DNA of 64,000 bases from CAYSCZ01 sp964429655. Lineage in GTDB: Bacteria; Bacteroidota; Bacteroidia; Cytophagales; Cyclobacteriaceae. The DNA is taken from NCBI GenBank assembly GCA_964429655.1, contig CAYSCZ010000002.1:1-64000 (forward strand), given 5' to 3'. The notes under the pieces are model-generated. The model was not told the DNA's origin. It did no database searches and worked only from the letters and a program-made list of their open reading frames with translations. This document shows positions 55,720 through 64,000 of this stretch, piece after piece. Within the stretch, counting starts at the first letter, position 1; every line of letters starts with the position of its first letter. The position numbers were made by a program, and so were the translations under genes.

Positions 55720-55751
55720 TTGCATAAAGAAAACTATTCAAATTATCTTTG
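55720..55751 (+). promoter_or_regulatory. Promoter of the ilv operon
   Basis: TTG at 55720-55722, a 21-base spacer, and TATCTTTG at 55744-55751, an exact TAnnTTTG. It lies in the leuB-ilvE gap. A start near 55758 would leave a 12-base leader before the attenuator peptide. Confidence 0.8.
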
Positions 55752-55769
55752 TCCAGATTTTAAAATTAA

Positions 55770-55841
55770 ATGATAAACATTATTACCATATCCCTAATTA
55801 TTGTGGTCGTCATTATGAAAACCACGAAGGGAATGGTATGA
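55770..55841 (+). CDS. Branched-chain leader peptide of the ilv attenuator
   Basis: 23 codons from ATG 55770 to TGA 55839-55841. Thirteen of the 23 codons are Ile, Val or Leu: 7 Ile, 4 Val (including three in a row) and 1 Leu in the core, with the run ISLIIVVVI at residues 7-15. This composition and its place between a consensus promoter and a terminator match the ilvL leaders of enterobacteria, in which ribosome stalling at scarce aminoacyl-tRNA decides transcription. The peptide itself probably has no function. Too short for standard gene calling. The count is: Ile 2, 4, 5, 7, 10, 11, 15; Leu 9; Val 12, 13, 14, 23, so twelve branched-chain residues in all. Confidence 0.85.
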   Translation: MINIITISLIIVVVIMKTTKGMV

Positions 55842-55898
55842 ATGAAATAAAAAATTATTCAGGCGCCATTCCCGGTAAGGGGATGGCGCTTTTTTTTT
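55791..55898 (+). promoter_or_regulatory. ilv transcription attenuator (alternating RNA structures)
   Basis: Segment 1 (55791-55795 TCCCT and 55801-55807 TTGTGGT) can pair with segment 2 (55821-55827 ACCACGA and 55828-55832 AGGGA). Segment 2 GGGAATGG (55829-55836) is exactly complementary to CCATTCCC (55866-55873), the left arm of the terminator. A ribosome stalled on the Ile/Val codons would cover segment 1 and free segment 2 to form the antiterminator; a ribosome at the stop codon would cover segment 2 and let the terminator form. Confidence 0.82.
55861..55898 (+). terminator. Attenuator terminator hairpin before ilvE
   Basis: An 11-bp stem (55863-55873 with 55879-55889, one G-U pair) closes a 5-base loop and is followed by T9 (55890-55898). 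It is the most stable-looking intrinsic terminator in the window. It sits 14 bases before the ilvE ATG and would also stop any read-through from leuB. Confidence 0.92.
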
Positions 55899-55912
55899 AG
55901 ACATAATTAAAC

Positions 55913-56806
55913 ATGTACTTTAACAATCAAACCTGGTTATTTCAGAATGGCAATTGGGTTAGGGCCGGACAAGCCAGTACCAGTATTTATAGCCAGACAC
56001 TTCATTATGGTTATGGGGTTTTTGATGGTTTACGGGCATATAAAACAGCAATGGGGCCCCGTCTATTCAGAGCAACAGAGCACTACACCAGGCTTTTGAA
56101 AGCAGCCCGGGAAATGAATATTGAAATCAATTACAGTGTAGAAGAGCTGATTGAGATATCTTATCAGTTATTAGATAAAAATAATTTGCAAAGTGCATAC
56201 ATCCGACCACTGATTTATGTAGGAAATAACATGAGGCTGTCTCAGACACCACAGGCAAATATCGCTATTGCGTCATGGAAATGGGGCAGATACCTGGGCT
56301 TTGAGTTATTAAAGGTGATGATATCTTCTTTTGAAAAACCCAGCCCTAAAGCTTTACCTGTCAACTACAAAGTAACCGGCCATTATGTGAATTCAATCAT
56401 GGCTACCTCTGAAGCAAAAGCAAAAGGATTTGATGAAGCTTTATTACTAGATAACCAGGGTAATATTTCCCAGGGACCAGGAGCGAATTTCTTTTGCGAA
56501 AAAGATGGATGTATTTATACGCCGAAAAAAGGAAATATTCTTGCGGGCATAACACGATCAGTAATTTTTGAAATGGCTGAAGATCTGTCCATACCTATTT
56601 ACGAGGTGGATATGACAGCTGAAGAATTAACAGCTGTTGATTTTGCTTTCTTCGTGGGTACAGCTACTGAAATAGCTGGTATCAAATCAATTGGAGGCCA
56701 TGAATATGAGCAACCATGGGAAGACTCCATAGCCTATAGTTTGTTACTGACCTACCGTGAAAAAATTAAAGAAGAAGGTTTCCAAAAAGATTCCGTGATC
56801 ATATGA
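55913..56806 (+). CDS. ilvE: Branched-chain amino acid aminotransferase
   Basis: Fold-type IV PLP enzyme that makes Val, Leu and Ile from their keto acids with glutamate. 297 residues: [28 protein letters not shown], the PLP Lys153 in [12 protein letters not shown], and [12 protein letters not shown] with [14 protein letters not shown] [11 protein letters not shown]. First gene of the operon after the attenuator; its stop overlaps the ilvD ATG by 4 bases. Confidence 0.95.
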   Translation: MYFNNQTWLFQNGNWVRAGQASTSIYSQTLHYGYGVFDGLRAYKTAMGPRLFRATEHYTRLLKAAREMNIEINYSVEELIEISYQLLDKNNLQSAYIRPLIYVGNNMRLSQTPQANIAIASWKWGRYLGFELLKVMISSFEKPSPKALPVNYKVTGHYVNSIMATSEAKAKGFDEALLLDNQGNISQGPGANFFCEKDGCIYTPKKGNILAGITRSVIFEMAEDLSIPIYEVDMTAEELTAVDFAFFVGTATEIAGIKSIGGHEYEQPWEDSIAYSLLLTYREKIKEEGFQKDSVII

Positions 56807-58479
56807 AATTAAATAAGTACAGTCAAGCCGTCACACAGGACGAAACACAACCTGCAGCAAAAGCCATGCTTCATGCCATCGGCCTTTCGGAAGAAGACCT
56901 GAACAAAGCCCAGGTAGGCATTGCCAGTACCGGTTATGAAGGCAATCCCTGCAATGCGCATCTTAATGATTTGGCTAAAGATATTAAGCAGGGGACACTG
57001 GATAAAGGTTTAGTTGGGCTGATTTTCAACACCATCGGAGTAAGTGACGGTATTTCGATGGGTACCAAAGGGATGCGATATTCCCTGCCCTCCCGGGATA
57101 TAATCGCTGATTCTATTGAAACCGTAATGAACGCCCAAAGCTATGATGGATTGGTTGCGGTAGTTGGTTGTGATAAAAATATGCCAGGTGCCATGATGGC
57201 CATTGGGCGGCTTAACCGACCAGCAATTGTCGTCTATGGTGGCACCATATCCCCGGGGTTTTATAATGGTCAAAAACTGGACATAGTTTCCGCTTTTGAA
57301 GCACTGGGAAAGAAGTATGCCGGGAACATCACTCCGGAGGAATTCAGGCAAGTTATTTTGAATGCCTGCCCCGGTCCGGGAGCTTGTGGCGGTATGTATA
57401 CAGCTAACACTATGAGTTCAGCAATTGAAGCAATGGGTATGTCTTTACCTTACAGTGCTTCGAATCCGGCTACCAGCTCAGAGAAGAAAGAAGAAGCAAG
57501 AAATGCCGGACTACAGATTCAGGAACTGCTGAAAATAGACTTAAAACCAAAGGATATTGTTACCAAAAAGTCACTAGAAAATGCCGTAACGCTGGCAATT
57601 GCACTTGGCGGGTCTACCAATGCGGTGCTTCATATACTGGCTATCGCACATTCATTCAATATATCGTTTGATTTATCTGATTTTCAAAGAATCAGCGACA
57701 GGACTCCGTACATAGCTGATTTAAAACCCAGTGGAAAGTATGTTATGGAAGACTTACATGGTATAGGTGGCATCCCCGCGGTTATGAAATATTTATCAGA
57801 ACAAGGATTGATAGACGGGTCGTGTCTTACGGTTACCGGGAAATCAATAAAAGAAAATCTTGCTTCCGTTGCTTCACTCAAAGAGGGACAAGACATCATT
57901 TATCCGATATCCAATCCGTTAAAGAAAAATGGCCACCTACAAATCCTTCAAGGTAATCTGGCCACAAAAGGAGCTGTTGCAAAGATCTCTGGCAAAGAAG
58001 GGGAGTATTTTGAGGGACGGGCAAAAGTTTTCAACAGTGAATTCGAAGCCAATGACGCGATTAGAAATAATAAAATAGACCAAGGCGATGTAATGGTAAT
58101 AAGATATGAAGGGCCAAAAGGAGGGCCCGGGATGCCGGAAATGTTAAAACCCACATCACTAATTATGGGCGCAGGCTTGGGAAAAGATGTGGCGTTGATC
58201 ACCGATGGACGTTTTTCCGGAGGTACACATGGGTTCGTCGTTGGTCATATTACGCCTGAAGCTTATGAAGGTGGCAATATTGCGGTGCTGGAGGATGGTG
58301 ATATCATTGTGATTGATGCCAAAGCCAATGCATTAAATGTCAAGCTAACAGATCAGGAATTGAATCATAGACGAAACAAATGGAAGAAACCATTACCGAA
58401 AATTGAATCAGGAATCTTACATAAATATGCTAAAACAGTGAATAATGCCTCGTTAGGATGCACTACTGACACATTCTAA
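56803..58479 (+). CDS. ilvD: Dihydroxy-acid dehydratase
   Basis: Iron-sulfur enzyme turning 2,3-dihydroxy-isovalerate and -methylvalerate into keto acids. 558 residues, with cluster-ligand motifs [14 protein letters not shown] and [19 protein letters not shown], the [10 protein letters not shown] segment, and the C-terminal [18 protein letters not shown]. Coupled to ilvE by an ATGA overlap; ilvB starts 10 bases downstream. Confidence 0.96.
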   Translation: MKLNKYSQAVTQDETQPAAKAMLHAIGLSEEDLNKAQVGIASTGYEGNPCNAHLNDLAKDIKQGTLDKGLVGLIFNTIGVSDGISMGTKGMRYSLPSRDIIADSIETVMNAQSYDGLVAVVGCDKNMPGAMMAIGRLNRPAIVVYGGTISPGFYNGQKLDIVSAFEALGKKYAGNITPEEFRQVILNACPGPGACGGMYTANTMSSAIEAMGMSLPYSASNPATSSEKKEEARNAGLQIQELLKIDLKPKDIVTKKSLENAVTLAIALGGSTNAVLHILAIAHSFNISFDLSDFQRISDRTPYIADLKPSGKYVMEDLHGIGGIPAVMKYLSEQGLIDGSCLTVTGKSIKENLASVASLKEGQDIIYPISNPLKKNGHLQILQGNLATKGAVAKISGKEGEYFEGRAKVFNSEFEANDAIRNNKIDQGDVMVIRYEGPKGGPGMPEMLKPTSLIMGAGLGKDVALITDGRFSGGTHGFVVGHITPEAYEGGNIAVLEDGDIIVIDAKANALNVKLTDQELNHRRNKWKKPLPKIESGILHKYAKTVNNASLGCTTDTF

Positions 58480-58489
58480 AAAACTGAAT

Positions 58490-60217
58490 ATGGAAACAAC
58501 ACAATATCAACAAATATCAAAAGCTACAGAACAACTGAAAGGATCTGATGCGGTGATTAGATGCCTGATAAATGAAGGCGTGGACCTGCTCTTTGGATAC
58601 CCCGGAGGGGCAATCATGCCCGTTTATGATGCGCTTTACCATTATCAGGATAAAGTCCATCATGTGCTGGCTAGACATGAACAAGGAGCAATCCATGCCG
58701 CACAGGGATATGCAAGGGCTTCCGGTAAGGCAGGCGTGGTACTGGCAACATCAGGACCTGGAGCCACCAATTTAATCACTGGCATAGCAGATGCTAAAAT
58801 CGATTCCACACCATTGGTTTGTATTACTGGTCAGGTTCCCTATCCGCTGTTAGGAACTGATGCTTTCCAGGAAACAGACGTGATCAGTATATCCATGACA
58901 GTGACCAAATGGAATTATCAAATAACAAAAGCAGAAGAAATACCCGAAGCGTTTGCTAAAGCATTCTATATTGCCTGCTCAGGAAGGCCGGGACCGGTAC
59001 TTCTGGACATTACCAAAGATGCCCAAAACCAACTTGTCGATTTCAGTTATAAAAAATGTAAGAAAATAAGAAGTTTTATTCCAAAACCGGAGATTGAAAA
59101 GGATAAGGTTAAAGAAGCAGCCAGACTGATCAATGAAGCTAAAAAACCATTCATCGTATTTGGTCAGGGCGTTATTCTGGCAGGCGCCGAAAAAGTGTTT
59201 AAAGACTTTGTAGAAAAAACAGGTATTCCTTCAGCCTGGACAATATTAGGGCTTTCTGCGCTGCCCACTGACCACCCTTTAAATGTAGGTATGCTGGGAA
59301 TGCATGGAAACTACGGCCCTAATATACTTACTAATCAGTGTGATGTACTAATCGCCGTTGGTATGCGGTTTGATGATCGGGTTACCGGGAATACCAACAC
59401 ATATGCCAGGCAAGCTAAAATTATTCACCTGGAACTGGACCCCGCGGAAATCAATAAGAATATAATTGCTGACTGTCCGATTATTGGTGATGCTAAAGAA
59501 TCCCTGGAGCTATTGATGGGCCAAGTGAAAGCCAATGTGCACCAGGAATGGATGGAAGAATTTGAGAAATACAGGAAAATAGAGGAGGATAAGATTATCA
59601 AAAAAGAACTACATCCCAACGGAGACAAAGGATTGTCTATGGGGGAAGTTATCAGGATAATCAACGAACAAACCCATGCGGAAGCCATTGTGGTAACCGA
59701 TGTGGGTCAACACCAAATGGTTACCTGCAGGTATGCTGAGTTTAAGCAAACCAGAAGTAATATTACTTCTGGAGGCTTAGGAACCATGGGATTCTGTTTG
59801 CCTGCAGCATTAGGCGCTAAGTTAGGAAGACCTGATAGAGATGTAGTGGCGGTAATCGGAGATGGAGGATTTCAAATGACTTTACAGGAGCTGGCGACTA
59901 TCGCTCAAACTAAAGCTGCGGTAAAAATTGTCATTTTAAACAATAACTTTTTAGGAATGGTGAGACAATGGCAGGAGTTATTCTTTGATAAGCGTTATTC
60001 TTTCACTGAAATGGTAAATCCAGATTTTATTACCATCAGCAAAGGCTTTGGCATTGAAGCAAAAAGAATAGATGAAAGGGATAACCTGGAAAGCTCCATA
60101 AAAGAAATGTTTGAACACAAGGGGCCTTATCTATTGGATATAGCCGTCGAAAAAGAGGATAATGTATTTCCAATGGTTCCATCCGGGGCTTCTGTTGATG
60201 AAATAAGACTTGATTAG
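58490..60217 (+). CDS. ilvB: Acetolactate synthase large subunit
   Basis: ThDP- and FAD-dependent catalytic subunit, joining pyruvate with pyruvate or 2-ketobutyrate. 575 residues: GVDLLFGYPGGAIMPVYDAL, the catalytic Glu in ARHEQGAIHAAQGYA, the anabolic-type FAD region and the ThDP motif GDGGFQMTLQELATI...NNNFLGMVRQWQELFF (by position about 463-505). The presence of FAD-domain features and of IlvN marks it as the anabolic form. Two bases separate it from ilvN. Confidence 0.95.
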   Translation: METTQYQQISKATEQLKGSDAVIRCLINEGVDLLFGYPGGAIMPVYDALYHYQDKVHHVLARHEQGAIHAAQGYARASGKAGVVLATSGPGATNLITGIADAKIDSTPLVCITGQVPYPLLGTDAFQETDVISISMTVTKWNYQITKAEEIPEAFAKAFYIACSGRPGPVLLDITKDAQNQLVDFSYKKCKKIRSFIPKPEIEKDKVKEAARLINEAKKPFIVFGQGVILAGAEKVFKDFVEKTGIPSAWTILGLSALPTDHPLNVGMLGMHGNYGPNILTNQCDVLIAVGMRFDDRVTGNTNTYARQAKIIHLELDPAEINKNIIADCPIIGDAKESLELLMGQVKANVHQEWMEEFEKYRKIEEDKIIKKELHPNGDKGLSMGEVIRIINEQTHAEAIVVTDVGQHQMVTCRYAEFKQTRSNITSGGLGTMGFCLPAALGAKLGRPDRDVVAVIGDGGFQMTLQELATIAQTKAAVKIVILNNNFLGMVRQWQELFFDKRYSFTEMVNPDFITISKGFGIEAKRIDERDNLESSIKEMFEHKGPYLLDIAVEKEDNVFPMVPSGASVDEIRLD

Positions 60218-60219
60218 AT

Positions 60220-60759
60220 ATGGAAAAATTTACAATCATCGTTTACACCGAAAATCAAATTGGCCTATTGAACAGGATCACAACGCTTTTCACACAAAGG
60301 CATATCAACATCGAAAGCCTTACCGTTAGTGAATCCCACGAACATGGTATCCATCGATTTACCATAATGATTAAAGAAGAGGAAGGCAAAGCCAGAAAAG
60401 TTATTAAACAGATTGAAAAGCAAGTAGAAGTATTGCAGGCAGAATTACATACGGATGATGAAGTAATTTACCAGGAGATTGCGCTGTATAAAGTTCCTAT
60501 ACAGGTGAAACTAGAGCACAAAAAAGAAATAGAAAAGCTCATCCGAAGCAATCATGCACGAATACTTGCGGTAGAAGGCGACTCGATAACCATAGAAAAA
60601 ACTGGTCATAAGGACGAAACTGAAAGACTCCTAAATGATCTCAGGCCCTATCATGTGATGGAATTCGTTCGAAGTGGCCGCGTGGCCATCACCAGGTCAA
60701 AAAAGGAATTAGCTGAAATCCTGGAAAATCTTGAAAATAATTTTGTAAATAATCACTAA
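60220..60759 (+). CDS. ilvN: Acetolactate synthase small (regulatory) subunit
   Basis: Regulatory partner of IlvB. 179 residues: an N-terminal ACT domain (TIIVYTENQIGLLNRITTLFTQRHINIESLTV, about 4-35) that binds valine in homologues, and a C-terminal ALS_ss_C domain (VQVKLEHKKEIEKL...ILAVEGDSITIEKTG). The length is that of the longer IlvH-like type. Feedback by valine thus complements transcriptional attenuation. Confidence 0.93.
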   Translation: MEKFTIIVYTENQIGLLNRITTLFTQRHINIESLTVSESHEHGIHRFTIMIKEEEGKARKVIKQIEKQVEVLQAELHTDDEVIYQEIALYKVPIQVKLEHKKEIEKLIRSNHARILAVEGDSITIEKTGHKDETERLLNDLRPYHVMEFVRSGRVAITRSKKELAEILENLENNFVNNH

Positions 60760-60773
60760 ACAAACTGAAAATT

Positions 60774-61850
60774 ATGGCAAAACTCAATTTTGGGGGTGTA
60801 GAAGAAAATGTTGTAACAAGGGAAGAGTACCCGCTTGAAAAGGCATTAGAAGCACTAAAGGAAGAAACAATCGCAATAATCGGCTATGGAGTTCAAGGAC
60901 CCGGCCAGGCATTGAACCTCAGGGATAATGGCTTTAATGTAATTGTTGGTCAGCGAAAACCTTCAAAATCATTTGATAAAGCATTAAAAGATGGCTGGGA
61001 AGAAGGTGTTAATTTATTTAGTATCGAAGAGGCCTTGGAAAAAGCCACCATTATTTTCTTTTTACTTTCTGATGCGGGTCAAATAGAATTATGGCCTACC
61101 GTCAAAAAACACCTGACTGCTGGTAAAACCCTTTATTTTTCCCATGGGTTTGGAATCACTTACAATAATCAAACAGGTATCGTAGCCCCGGAAGACGTGG
61201 ATGTAGTACTTGTCGCGCCTAAAGGTTCCGGTACAAGCCTGAGAAGGTTATTCCTGGAAGGAAAGGGACTTAACTCAAGCTATGCTATTCATCAGGATGC
61301 AACCGGAAAAGCTTTTGATAAAGTGATTGCTATAGGTATTGGCATCGGATCCGGATATTTATTTGAAACCACTTTTCAGAAAGAGGTATTTAGTGATTTG
61401 ACAGGAGAAAGAGGGGTACTAATGGGTGCCCTCGCTGGTGTGATGGAGGCTCAGTATAATAAACTCAGGGAAAAAGGACACAGCCCATCTGAATCATTTA
61501 ACGAAACGGTAGAGGAGCTTACCCAAAGCTTAATTCTTTTGGTTGCCGAAAACGGTATGGACTGGATGTATGCAAATTGTTCTACCACTGCACAACGGGG
61601 GGCATTAGACTGGCGGCATAAGTTTAGGAAAGCTGTTATGCCAGTATTTGATGAACTTTACGAAAGTGTCGCATCAGGGAATGAAGCAAAAATCGTGATT
61701 GAATCGTGCAAAAAACCAACATACAGAGCTGATCTAGAAAAAGAACTATCAGAGATACATAATTCGGAAATGTGGCAGACAGGGACTACAGTAAGAAAAC
61801 TCAGACCGGAACATAACGAGGTGAAAGGTGAAGTCGAAGACGTTAAATAA
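60774..61850 (+). CDS. ilvC: Ketol-acid reductoisomerase
   Basis: NADPH-dependent, Mg-dependent enzyme that rearranges and reduces acetolactate and acetohydroxybutyrate. 358 residues: the Rossmann motif IAIIGYGVQGPGQALNLRDN (about 33-52), FSHGFGITYN, the metal-binding LTGERGVLMGALAGVMEAQYN (about 210-230), and the second half with NGMDWMYANCSTTAQRGALDW. It has a single knotted domain (class I length). The GVQGPGQ form of the nucleotide loop differs from GSQGHAQ of other groups but is usual in Bacteroidota. Its end overlaps ilvA by 23 bases. Confidence 0.94.
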   Translation: MAKLNFGGVEENVVTREEYPLEKALEALKEETIAIIGYGVQGPGQALNLRDNGFNVIVGQRKPSKSFDKALKDGWEEGVNLFSIEEALEKATIIFFLLSDAGQIELWPTVKKHLTAGKTLYFSHGFGITYNNQTGIVAPEDVDVVLVAPKGSGTSLRRLFLEGKGLNSSYAIHQDATGKAFDKVIAIGIGIGSGYLFETTFQKEVFSDLTGERGVLMGALAGVMEAQYNKLREKGHSPSESFNETVEELTQSLILLVAENGMDWMYANCSTTAQRGALDWRHKFRKAVMPVFDELYESVASGNEAKIVIESCKKPTYRADLEKELSEIHNSEMWQTGTTVRKLRPEHNEVKGEVEDVK

Positions 61851-63099
61851 CATTTATTACCCGGCACTGAGTGATATTAGAAAGGCGCAGGAGCGACTGG
61901 AAAATGTAGCATTAAAAACACCACTCCAGGAAAGCTTTAACTTAAGCCAACATTACGGATCAAACATCTTCCTTAAAAGGGAAGACACCCAGGTTGTCCG
62001 CTCCTATAAAATCAGGGGTGCTTACAATAAAATATATGGCCTGGATCCTGAACAAAAGAGGAATGGGGTCGTGTGTGCCAGTGCAGGTAATCATGCACAG
62101 GGCGTTGCATTGAGTTGCTATAAACTGGGAATCAAGGGTGTCATATTTATGCCTACTCCAACACCTTCCCAAAAAGTGGAGCAGGTAAAAATGTTTGGCA
62201 AAGCGTGGATTGAGATAAAATTAGTAGGCGATACATTTGATGATGCTCAAGAACAGGCACTAAAGTTAAGTCAAGCCGAAGACATGGTGTTTATCCCTCC
62301 TTTCAACGACGAAAAAGTCATTGAAGGACAGGCAACCATAGCTTTAGAAATCCTTGAGCAAACCAAAAGCAGTATCGACTATCTTTTCCTGCCAATCGGA
62401 GGTGGAGGATTAGCGGCTGGAGTGACCAGTGTTTTTCAGCTCTTGAGCAGCCAAACAAATATTATTGGTGTTGAGCCTGCGGGCGCGCCTTCTATGAAGC
62501 AGTCCATTGAAGCAGGCGAATTAGTTACCCTGGATAAAATTGATAAGTTCGTTGATGGAGCTTCTGTAAAACGTGTAGGGAATCTCAATTTACAGATATG
62601 TAAGGATAATCTAGCGGAAGTCGCCACTGTTAAAGAGGGTAAGATTTGCTCCACCATGATTAAAATGTACAATCAAAGCGGCATCGTTTCTGAACCGGCC
62701 GGAGCATTGTCAATAGCCGTCTTGGATGATTATAAAGAAGAGATCAAAGGAAAAAATGTGGTTTGTATCCTCTCCGGAGGCAATAATGATATCACCCGCA
62801 CGGAAGAGATTAGGGAAAGGGCATTGCTTTATGAAGGCCTGAAACACTATTTTATCGTAAAATTCCCTCAAAGGGCCGGTGCTTTAAAAGAGTTCGTAGA
62901 GCAGGTACTGGGTGAACATGATGACATTGTATATTTTGAATATCACAAGAAAAATAGCCGTGAAAAGGGCCCTGCACTTGTAGGCATAGAACTGAATGAC
63001 AGGGAAGACCTGGAGCCTATGATTTCAAGGATGAAATTAAAGAACTTTTATGGCGAATACTTAAATGACAAGCCAGACCTGCTATACTATTTGATTTAA
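61828..63099 (+). CDS. ilvA: Threonine ammonia-lyase (biosynthetic)
   Basis: PLP enzyme that deaminates threonine to 2-ketobutyrate, the entry to isoleucine. 423 residues from GTG 61828, inside the end of ilvC. The PLP Lys is in VVRSYKIRGAYN (about residue 58), the phosphate loop in PIGGGGLAAG, and a C-terminal ACT-like regulatory domain (about 335-423; FIVKFPQRAGALKEFVEQVL) suggests isoleucine control. One regulatory domain, not two, puts it with the shorter biosynthetic enzymes. Confidence 0.94.
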   Translation: MKSKTLNNIYYPALSDIRKAQERLENVALKTPLQESFNLSQHYGSNIFLKREDTQVVRSYKIRGAYNKIYGLDPEQKRNGVVCASAGNHAQGVALSCYKLGIKGVIFMPTPTPSQKVEQVKMFGKAWIEIKLVGDTFDDAQEQALKLSQAEDMVFIPPFNDEKVIEGQATIALEILEQTKSSIDYLFLPIGGGGLAAGVTSVFQLLSSQTNIIGVEPAGAPSMKQSIEAGELVTLDKIDKFVDGASVKRVGNLNLQICKDNLAEVATVKEGKICSTMIKMYNQSGIVSEPAGALSIAVLDDYKEEIKGKNVVCILSGGNNDITRTEEIRERALLYEGLKHYFIVKFPQRAGALKEFVEQVLGEHDDIVYFEYHKKNSREKGPALVGIELNDREDLEPMISRMKLKNFYGEYLNDKPDLLYYLI

Positions 63100-63119
63100 T
63101 AATTTTTAAAAACCAAGAA

Positions 63120-64000
63120 ATGAAGGTCTTAAAATTTGGAGGAACCTCAGTTGGTTCTGTGGAGAGCATACGGGAAATTCAAAGTATCATAAAACCAATA
63201 TTACAAAAAGATCGCTTAGTGGTGGTTGTGTCAGCAATGAAAGGGGTAACCGATAAGCTGGTCAATGCCTCAAAAAAAGCAGCTACGGGTGATGAGGGCT
63301 ACAAGAGCATTTTAATCGAAATTGAAAAGCTGCATTTAAATACGGTTAAAGCCTTAATACCTATTAAAGCGCAGAGCGAAATCCTGAGCCAGGTTAAAAT
63401 TTATTCTAACCAAATTGAAGACATCTGTAAAGGGATTTTTTACATACAGGAGCTAACCCCAAAATCCAGTGACCTGGTCACCAGCTATGGGGAAATTATT
63501 TCATCCTATCTGATCGCTGAATTTTTCAAACAGTCTTTCACGTGTGAACTCATTGACAGCCGGGAACTGATAAAAACCGATGATAACTACGGCAAAGGAA
63601 ACGTTGATTTCGATTCGAGTGAAGCATCAATAAAATTTCGTTTTAAAGATCAACCTCCACTAACAGTTTGTCCGGGATACATTGCCTCCTCTCCTAAAGG
63701 GGACGTGGTTACCCTTGGCAGGGGAGGTTCAGATTATACCGCCGCTATCCTGGCCAAACTTCTTGATGCAGATGAACTGCAAATATGGACCGATGTTAGT
63801 GGCATGATGACTGCAGACCCCAGAATGGTGAGCCAGGCACACCCTATAGCAGGGATTAGCTATGAGGAGGCCATGGAATTATCGCATTTTGGGGCAAAGG
63901 TTATTTACCCGCCTACCATTCAGCCGGTCTTAGAAAGAAATATTCCGATCAGGATAAAAAACACTTTTGCGCCTAATGATAAAGGGACAATTATTTCAAA
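63120..64000 (+). CDS. Aspartate kinase, probably the N-terminus of bifunctional ThrA (cut by window end)
   Basis: Begins ATG 63120, 20 bases after ilvA, and is open to the last base (293 codons visible). MKVLKFGGTSVGSVES is the aspartokinase start; SSDLVTSYGEIISSYLIAEFF, PGYIASSPKGDVVTLGRGGSDYTAAILA and WTDVSGMMTADPRMV are the catalytic blocks (the second by positions about 178-205). The sequence and the ilvA neighbour fit ThrA, aspartokinase fused to homoserine dehydrogenase, leading to threonine and so to isoleucine. LysC or MetL cannot be excluded without the C-terminus. Confidence 0.9.
   Translation, partial: MKVLKFGGTSVGSVESIREIQSIIKPILQKDRLVVVVSAMKGVTDKLVNASKKAATGDEGYKSILIEIEKLHLNTVKALIPIKAQSEILSQVKIYSNQIEDICKGIFYIQELTPKSSDLVTSYGEIISSYLIAEFFKQSFTCELIDSRELIKTDDNYGKGNVDFDSSEASIKFRFKDQPPLTVCPGYIASSPKGDVVTLGRGGSDYTAAILAKLLDADELQIWTDVSGMMTADPRMVSQAHPIAGISYEEAMELSHFGAKVIYPPTIQPVLERNIPIRIKNTFAPNDKGTIIS

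Noticed and set aside
55643..55900. 85-codon frame across the leuB end and ilv leader
   Set aside because: It runs out of frame through leuB, the promoter, the leader peptide and the terminator; these explain the sequence better.
1..64000. tRNA, rRNA, CRISPR array, prophage or IS element
   Set aside because: No cloverleaf-like T-arm sequences, regular spacer repeats, transposase or phage genes were recognised on either strand by reading.

Overview
The window reads as chromosomal DNA of a marine, AT-rich Bacteroidota, most likely a member of the Cytophagales. The evidence is a PorV/PorU-like type IX secretion pair with a type IX C-terminal sorting domain, LptD and MCE envelope genes, a Met-tuned proteorhodopsin with its Blh retinal synthase, promoters of the Bacteroidota form TTG-N21-TAnnTTTG, and poor Shine-Dalgarno signals. 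It is a draft assembly: 100 Ns (50938-51037) separate two contig ends that share an identical 55-base sequence. I see no rRNA, tRNA, IS element, prophage or CRISPR array.

Layout. 1-10 kb: an inverted repeat, a CpsB/YwqE-type PHP phosphatase, a short GT35 glucan phosphorylase, comEC with a CoiA-like gene behind it, an M48 peptidase lipoprotein, an EF-hand membrane protein, a Dabb protein, a crotonase and recQ. 10-16.5 kb: sodA, tadA, an exported protein, aspS, and a PadR regulator next to a PspC/GIN-domain membrane protein. 16.6-28 kb: a PorV2-PorU2-like pair, a GT39-type glycosyltransferase, an SCP2 protein, a glutamine cyclotransferase, a universal stress protein and a CPA1 antiporter. 28-39 kb: envelope genes (lptD, N-acetylmuramoyl-L-alanine amidase, MCE protein), an acyl-CoA carboxylase subunit, a SirB1-like protein, a phosphopantetheinyl transferase, and a WD40-DivIVA-folB run. 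39-47.4 kb: blh and proteorhodopsin, then a cluster with a type III polyketide synthase, a methyltransferase, a UbiA prenyltransferase, a flavoprotein, a flippase-like protein and a GT39 enzyme. 47.4-51 kb: an aspartyl protease, a flavin reductase, Hsp20, a glutaredoxin-like lipoprotein and the gap. 51.4-64 kb: leuACDB followed by ilvEDBNCA and an aspartokinase that runs off the window.

The most interesting finding is a complete, previously unannotated transcription attenuator between leuB and ilvE. It has a consensus promoter, a 23-codon leader peptide packed with Ile and Val codons, a 1:2 hairpin, an exact 8-bp antiterminator pairing, and an 11-bp GC-rich terminator with a T9 tail just before ilvE. 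Two others stand out. An intrinsic terminator sits directly against the blh start codon, behind the rhodopsin gene, and would set a low ratio of retinal-making enzyme to rhodopsin. The type III PKS/UbiA/flavoprotein/methyltransferase/flippase cluster looks like a pathway for a prenylated aromatic lipid whose product I cannot name.

Genes are tightly packed. Eight of nine convergent gene pairs overlap or lie within 6 bases of each other with no intrinsic terminator. Several genes use TTG or GTG starts; where an in-frame downstream ATG or a signal peptide fits better, the start has been moved and the reason given.
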